Below are positions 59,605 through 64,000 of a stretch of DNA of 64,000 nucleotides, one piece after another. Numbering within the stretch: position 1 is the stretch's first letter; each line of letters starts with the position of its first letter. The stretch lies in the NCBI RefSeq assembly GCF_036639235.1, contig NZ_JAVWJB010000004.1:28099-92098 (forward strand), read 5' to 3'. A program made the position numbers and the translations under genes. The stretch is from Clostridium_AB sp036639235. GTDB lineage: Bacteria > Bacillota > Clostridia > Clostridiales > Caloramatoraceae. Below the pieces are notes generated by a model, which did no database searches, was not told the DNA's origin, and saw only the letters and a program-made list of their open reading frames with translations.

Positions 59605-60603
59605 ATGGGGGTTACAATAAAGGATATTGCAAAGGCAAGTAATGTTTCTATTGCAACTGTTTCAAGAGTGATCAACAACAAGGATGAAGGTGTAAGTGAA
59701 GTCACTAGAGAAAAAATAAAAAAGATTATGAAGGAAATGGATTATAGACCAAGTGGTATTGCAAGGGGACTTGTAACAAAGAAAACCCACACAATAGGTC
59801 TTATAGTACCTGATATTAGCAACCCTTTTTTCCCTGCTATAGTTAAGGGAGTAGAGGATGCTGCATCTAGCAGTGGATATAATATTATTCTTTGTAATTC
59901 AGATGATAACCCTAAAAAGGAAGTAGCTAGTATTAATATACTTCAAGAAAAATGTGTAGATGGAATAATCTATATAGCTGCTAACAATACATCTAATGAA
60001 GGTGTTAAGTTATTACAGGAAATAGGAATTCCATTTGTACACATAGACAGAGAAAGTGATGATATTAAGTGCTCTAGTGTATCAACAGATGGTAGGCTTG
60101 GAATGAAAAAAATAACTAATTTTCTACTTGAAAATGGTCATACTTCAATAGCCTATATAAAAGGTTCGGTAACTAGAGATAGACTTGAAGGGTTTAGGGA
60201 AGCATTAGGTGAGTATGGAGTAAATATAGATGATAATCTTATATATAATGGAGATTTTAGACTTAAAAGCGGAGAGGAAGGTGCTAAGCACTTTTTAGAA
60301 ACTGGAGTTAAGTTTACTGCAATTGTATGTGAGAACGATCTAATGGCTGCTGGTGCCATAGATTATCTTTGGAAAAGTGGGGTAAAGGTACCTGAGGATG
60401 TATCGGTTACAGGATTTGATGATATTTATATATCACAGCTTTTATACCCAAAGCTTACAACTGTTAATCAACAGACATATGAAATGGGAAGACGTTCTGT
60501 TGAGGCACTGCTTAAAAGCATATTAACAAGTTCAGCTATATACGAGAAGATAATGCTAGAACCAAGCATAGTAGTTAGGGACTCGGTTAAAAACATAAGA
60601 TAA
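59605..60603 (+). CDS. LacI-family transcriptional regulator 1
   Basis: The 332-residue regulator has the N-terminal helix-turn-helix IKDIAKASNVSIATVSRVIN with hinge RPSGIARGLVTKKTHTIG, then a periplasmic-binding-type sensor domain ending VTGFDDIYISQLLYPKLTTV. It is the last gene of the nucleoside cluster, 15 bases after the DraG-like gene, and probably represses the cluster through the operators at 51478-51503. The inducer is likely a nucleoside or ribose product. Confidence 0.93.
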   Translation: MGVTIKDIAKASNVSIATVSRVINNKDEGVSEVTREKIKKIMKEMDYRPSGIARGLVTKKTHTIGLIVPDISNPFFPAIVKGVEDAASSSGYNIILCNSDDNPKKEVASINILQEKCVDGIIYIAANNTSNEGVKLLQEIGIPFVHIDRESDDIKCSSVSTDGRLGMKKITNFLLENGHTSIAYIKGSVTRDRLEGFREALGEYGVNIDDNLIYNGDFRLKSGEEGAKHFLETGVKFTAIVCENDLMAAGAIDYLWKSGVKVPEDVSVTGFDDIYISQLLYPKLTTVNQQTYEMGRRSVEALLKSILTSSAIYEKIMLEPSIVVRDSVKNIR

Positions 60604-60640
60604 TAGGAAAGATGCCTATTATTAAATAGAAAATTCTATA

Positions 60641-60674
60641 AAAAAGCTGCTAACAATAGGTTAGCAGCTTTTTT
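60641..60674 (+). terminator. Terminator of the nucleoside cluster
   Basis: AAGCTGCTAAC (60644-60654) and GTTAGCAGCTT (60660-60670) pair perfectly around a five-base loop, with a T-run. Confidence 0.92.
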
Positions 60675-60832
60675 AGCACGTTAAATTGCTAAAAATAGAA
60701 AATAAATAGAAAGCTAATAGAAAAAGTATAGAAAAACGTAAATAATTTTAGGATATTATAGAAATGTTCTATATGTAATATTAAAAATATATGTTAATAT
60801 ATAATAAATAATGAGTAACATAGGAGAAGATT

Positions 60833-61786
60833 ATGGAAAAGTTATGGTCTGATAAAAGATATCATTCTTTAAATTATTTCTTAAGGAATAAATTTGGTCA
60901 TAAGGTATTCAAAATTTCTCTAGACGCTGGATTTACATGTCCAAACAGAGATGGAAAGGTTGCAAGGGGAGGATGTATTTTCTGTAGTGCAAGAGGATCA
61001 GGAGACTTTGCAGGAACAGAGAGTACACTTACTAAACAGTTTAATGAGGTTAAAGCTGTTATGGAGAAGAAGTGGAAGAGTGGGAAGTATATTGGATATT
61101 TCCAGGCATACACTAACACCTATGCAAGTAAGGAAATACTTAAAGAAAGATATGAAGAAATACTTAATATTGACGATGTTGAAGGGATAGCTATAGCTAC
61201 AAGACCTGATTGTTTAGATGATGATGTTCTTGAAGTATTAGCTGAAATATCTAAGAAGAAATATATATGGGTAGAACTTGGACTTCAAACAATTCATGAC
61301 AAAACTGCAAAGTTTATAAATAGGGGACATGACTTAAATTCCTTTGTTGAAGGAGTTAAAAAGCTTAGAAAGTTAAATATAGACGTTGTTGCACATATTA
61401 TCTATGGACTTCCATACGAAACAAAAGAAATGATGATGGAAACCTTAGATTTTGTAGCAAACTCTCCAGTGCAGGGGGTTAAGCTTCATCTTTTACACGT
61501 AATGAAAGAAACAAGACTTGAAAACGTTTTCTATAATTCGGGGTTCGACCTTTTAGAGAAGGACGAGTATGTTAAGCTTATTGTTGATTCTATAGAAAGA
61601 CTTCCAGGGGAGATGGTTATTCATAGACTAACCGGGGATAGTCCAAGGGATATGCTAATAGGACCTATGTGGAGTCTAAATAAGTGGGAAGTATTAAATT
61701 CTATAGACGATGAGCTGCTTACTAGGGGTAGTTACCAAGGTATCAATTATAAAGAAAGTGAGCAGATTATACAAATGTATAGATAG
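60833..61786 (+). CDS. Radical SAM protein, YhcC/TIGR01212 type
   Basis: The 317-residue protein binds a [4Fe-4S] cluster through TCPNRDGKVARGGCIFC (widely spaced cysteines typical of this family rather than CxxxCxxC). EGIAIATRPDCLDDDVLEVL and IYGLPYETKEMMMETLDFV are family patterns of the Elp3-like group. The reaction is unknown. The start follows TAGGAGAAG. It is followed after 11 bases by a lacI-type gene. Confidence 0.9.
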   Translation: MEKLWSDKRYHSLNYFLRNKFGHKVFKISLDAGFTCPNRDGKVARGGCIFCSARGSGDFAGTESTLTKQFNEVKAVMEKKWKSGKYIGYFQAYTNTYASKEILKERYEEILNIDDVEGIAIATRPDCLDDDVLEVLAEISKKKYIWVELGLQTIHDKTAKFINRGHDLNSFVEGVKKLRKLNIDVVAHIIYGLPYETKEMMMETLDFVANSPVQGVKLHLLHVMKETRLENVFYNSGFDLLEKDEYVKLIVDSIERLPGEMVIHRLTGDSPRDMLIGPMWSLNKWEVLNSIDDELLTRGSYQGINYKESEQIIQMYR

Positions 61787-61797
61787 GGGGATTTAGA

Positions 61798-62844
61798 ATG
61801 AGGTATACAATTGAGGATGTAGCTAAGAGAGCTTCAGTATCAATATCGACTGTATCTAGAGTACTTAATAATAATTATCCTGTTAAAAAAGAAACTAGAG
61901 AAAGAATCGAAGAAGCTATTAAAGCACTTGACTACAAACCAAATCCTCTTGCTAGGGGGCTAGTAAGTGGAAAAAGTAACATTATAGGTATATTAGTACC
62001 AAACCTAAAAAGTCTAATATATACGGAGATGATTTCATATCTTGAAACTAACCTTTCAAATAATGGATATGATGTTATGATTACAACTACAAATAGCCAT
62101 AAAGAAGAAGAGATAGAGGCTATTAACAGATTCTTAAATAGATCTGTAGACGGTATTATTATTATAGAAACTGAATTATCAAGGGAAGATGAGTTTTTAA
62201 AGCCAATATCAGAAAAAACTCCAGTTATTTTTGTTAATGCTCATAATGAGAAGTTTAACAATGTATATGTTGATAATAAGGAAGCGGTTGAAAATGTTAT
62301 AGGCTATCTATTAAAGCTTGGACATACTAAGGTAGCTATTGTATCTGAGGAAGATAATAAGGTACATGAAGAATGTATTAAACATTATAAAGAATACGCT
62401 AGAAGTCAAGAGCTTTACCCTGTTATATTTAAGATTAAGCAGGAAAGTCTTGATAATGAACATGTTGATATACTTGAGGATCAACTTGAAAGTAAGGGAT
62501 ATGTTCTAGGGCGTGATATTACATCATTTATAGTATGTGATGACTTAGTTATGATGAGAACTATTAATGCATTATCAAACAGAAAGGTAGAAATACCAAA
62601 GGATATTTCTGTTATTAACTTAAAGAATACTACATTATCTAAAATAGTTAACCCAAGTATTTCAACTATAGATATCTCTCCAAACAAAATAGCAGATACT
62701 GTAGCAGATAAGATCCTGACTCTATTAAAGGATAAGGAATTTGTTATTGAGGGAGAGAAGGTTTACACAGGTATTATTGAAAGAGATAGCTGTAAAAGTC
62801 TTATAAGACAAGTAAATAGTAAGCTAGAGGATTACTTCCTATAG
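61798..62844 (+). CDS. LacI-family transcriptional regulator 2
   Basis: The 348-residue regulator has the helix-turn-helix YTIEDVAKRASVSISTVSRV and hinge PNPLARGLVSGKSNIIG. It has a binding domain that diverges from regulator 1 and an extra tail. The start follows GGGGG. Its target and inducer are unknown; co-transcription with the radical SAM gene is likely. Confidence 0.9.
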   Translation: MRYTIEDVAKRASVSISTVSRVLNNNYPVKKETRERIEEAIKALDYKPNPLARGLVSGKSNIIGILVPNLKSLIYTEMISYLETNLSNNGYDVMITTTNSHKEEEIEAINRFLNRSVDGIIIIETELSREDEFLKPISEKTPVIFVNAHNEKFNNVYVDNKEAVENVIGYLLKLGHTKVAIVSEEDNKVHEECIKHYKEYARSQELYPVIFKIKQESLDNEHVDILEDQLESKGYVLGRDITSFIVCDDLVMMRTINALSNRKVEIPKDISVINLKNTTLSKIVNPSISTIDISPNKIADTVADKILTLLKDKEFVIEGEKVYTGIIERDSCKSLIRQVNSKLEDYFL

Positions 62845-62903
62845 ACACTTAATTATTAATATTTACATATAATAAAATACATGATTTGTTTAAATTTTAA
62901 GTA

Positions 62904-62932
62904 TTGTATTTTTATAAATTAAGTAGTAAAAT
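62904..62932 (+). promoter_or_regulatory. Promoter of the glutamine synthetase gene
   Basis: TTGTAT (62904-62909), a 17-base spacer and TAAAAT (62927-62932). Confidence 0.6.
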
Positions 62933-62961
62933 TACCTAGAGAAGTAAAGATTAGAAACAAT

Positions 62962-63018
62962 GGCGTTTCATTTAGCATATGTATAGTGAATATATATGTT
63001 TGTGAAGCGTCTATTTTT
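62962..63018 (+). terminator. Leader hairpin before glnN, possible attenuator
   Basis: GGCGTTTCA (62962-62970) pairs with TGAAGCGTC (63003-63011) with two wobbles, and an inner GCATATGTAT region pairs with ATATATATGT. TATTTTTAT follows. It ends 20 bases before the start codon, so it could be a conditional terminator. Confidence 0.5.
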
Positions 63019-63038
63019 ATATATATGGGGAGGATATT

Positions 63039-64000
63039 ATGGAAAAGCTAAGTGGAGCATATTGTAAGAAAAGTATATCAGATGTATTTGCAGTTAATGT
63101 ATTTAACGATAATGTTATGAGGGAGAGACTACCTAAGGCTACTTATAAGGCACTTAGAAAAACAATAGATGAGGGAAGTACACTAGAAGGCCCTGTTGCA
63201 GAAGTTGTTGCAAGTGCAATGAAGGATTGGGCAATTGAAAGGGGAGCAACCCATTATACTCACTGGTTCCAGCCAATGAACGGGGTAACAGCAGAGAAGC
63301 ATCAATCATTTATTTCACCAACATCAGATGGTAAGGTAATAATGGAGTTTTCAGGTAAGGAACTTATTAAAGGTGAGGCAGATGGTTCATCATTCCCATC
63401 AGGTGGACTTCGAGCTACATTTGAAGCTAGAGGATATACTGCATGGGACCCAACATCACCAGCATTCTTAAAGGAAGATGAGGGTGGAGTTACACTTTGC
63501 ATTCCAACAGCATTCTGCTCATTTACAGGGGAAGCACTGGATAAGAAAACACCTCTACTACGTTCAATTGAGGCTTTACAAACACAGGTGCTTAGAGTAC
63601 TAAGATCACTTGGTAATACAGAATCTAAAAGAGTAATTACAACAGTTGGACCAGAACAGGAATATTTCCTTGTAGATAGAGAATTATATAAAAAGAGAAA
63701 AGACCTTGTATATACAGGAAGGACTTTATTTGGAGCAAAGCCTCCTAAGGGACAAGAGATGGATGACCATTACTATGGATGTCTTAAAGAAAGAGTTGCT
63801 TCATTTATGAAGGATTTAGATGAGGAACTTTGGAACCTTGGAGTACTTGCTAAGACTAAGCATAATGAGGTTGCACCGTCACAGCATGAACTTGCACCTG
63901 TATTTACAGAGGCTAATATAGCAACTGACCACAACCAATTAACAATGGAGGTTATGAAGAAAATTGCAGCAAGACATTCACTTGCATGTCTTCTTCATGA
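63039..64000 (+). CDS. glnN: Glutamine synthetase type III, N-terminal part
   Basis: The frame starts at an ATG behind GGGGAGG and runs off the right edge after about 320 codons. MEKLSGAYCKKSISDVFAVN, THWFQPMNGVTAEKHQSFIS, GPEQEYFLVD and TKHNEVAPSQHELAPVFTEA are hallmarks of GSIII (GlnN), an approximately 700-residue enzyme different from GlnA. It makes glutamine from glutamate and ammonia. Adenine deaminase upstream produces ammonia, but no direct link is shown. Confidence 0.96.
   Translation, partial: MEKLSGAYCKKSISDVFAVNVFNDNVMRERLPKATYKALRKTIDEGSTLEGPVAEVVASAMKDWAIERGATHYTHWFQPMNGVTAEKHQSFISPTSDGKVIMEFSGKELIKGEADGSSFPSGGLRATFEARGYTAWDPTSPAFLKEDEGGVTLCIPTAFCSFTGEALDKKTPLLRSIEALQTQVLRVLRSLGNTESKRVITTVGPEQEYFLVDRELYKKRKDLVYTGRTLFGAKPPKGQEMDDHYYGCLKERVASFMKDLDEELWNLGVLAKTKHNEVAPSQHELAPVFTEANIATDHNQLTMEVMKKIAARHSLACLLH

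Noticed and set aside
1..64000. Mobile elements, CRISPR arrays, tRNA or rRNA genes
   Set aside because: No transposase-like frame, no regularly spaced repeats and no cloverleaf or rRNA segment were recognised by eye, apart from the short L1-site mimic.

Overview
The window is AT-rich DNA from a low-GC, Gram-positive, spore-forming anaerobe of the Clostridiaceae type. Four observations support this: the clostridial order of the ribosomal-protein operons, AGA as the dominant arginine codon, cwlD (a spore-cortex amidase gene) next to rpsI, and T-box control of branched-chain amino acid genes. The species cannot be named from the sequence alone. No rRNA, tRNA, insertion sequence, prophage or CRISPR array was seen.

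Bases 1-36,500 are the translation and transcription core. In order: the 3' end of nusG; rplK-rplA; rplJ-rplL behind an L10 leader; rpoB-rpoC behind its own promoter; the str operon (an L7Ae-like gene, rpsL, rpsG, fusA, tuf); a YitT-family membrane protein gene that separates str from S10; and the S10-spc-alpha run from rpsJ to rplQ, which includes secY, adk, map, a KOW-domain gene, infA and rpmJ. Then come the ECF transporter energizing module (ecfA1-ecfA2-ecfT), truA, and rplM-rpsI behind an L13 leader. Two small genes too short for the 60-codon cut-off were read by eye (rpmD, rpmJ), and several starts were moved to the codon with a good Shine-Dalgarno (SD) sequence. A 23S rRNA look-alike before rplA is a probable L1 autoregulatory site.

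Bases 36,500-45,400 hold a minus-strand pair (an exported protein of unknown function and cwlD). After them comes a branched-chain amino acid region: two tandem T-box riboswitches reading Ile (ATC) and Leu (CTA), ilvC, a structured 339-base gap, then leuC-leuD-leuB-ilvB-ilvN.

Bases 45,400-64,000 are catabolic and accessory: a MalY/PatB-type C-S lyase, an NCS1 (nucleobase) permease, an adenine deaminase, and a tiny transcription unit for a 25-residue hydrophobic peptide. These are followed by a nucleoside uptake and salvage cluster: BMP-type lipoprotein, ABC ATPase, two permeases, two nucleoside hydrolases, a divergent ADP-ribosylglycohydrolase-family protein and a LacI-type regulator. A radical SAM protein of the YhcC type, a second LacI-type regulator and the 5' part of a type III glutamine synthetase gene complete the window.

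The most interesting signals are: (i) the L1-stalk mimic before rplA; (ii) the two-specificity tandem T-box; (iii) the promoter-hairpin-25-codon ORF-terminator unit at 50.5-50.8 kb; (iv) the nucleoside cluster with its atypical DraG-like enzyme and twin LacI-type operators; and (v) unexplained RNA or operator structures before rpoB, leuC and the permease gene.
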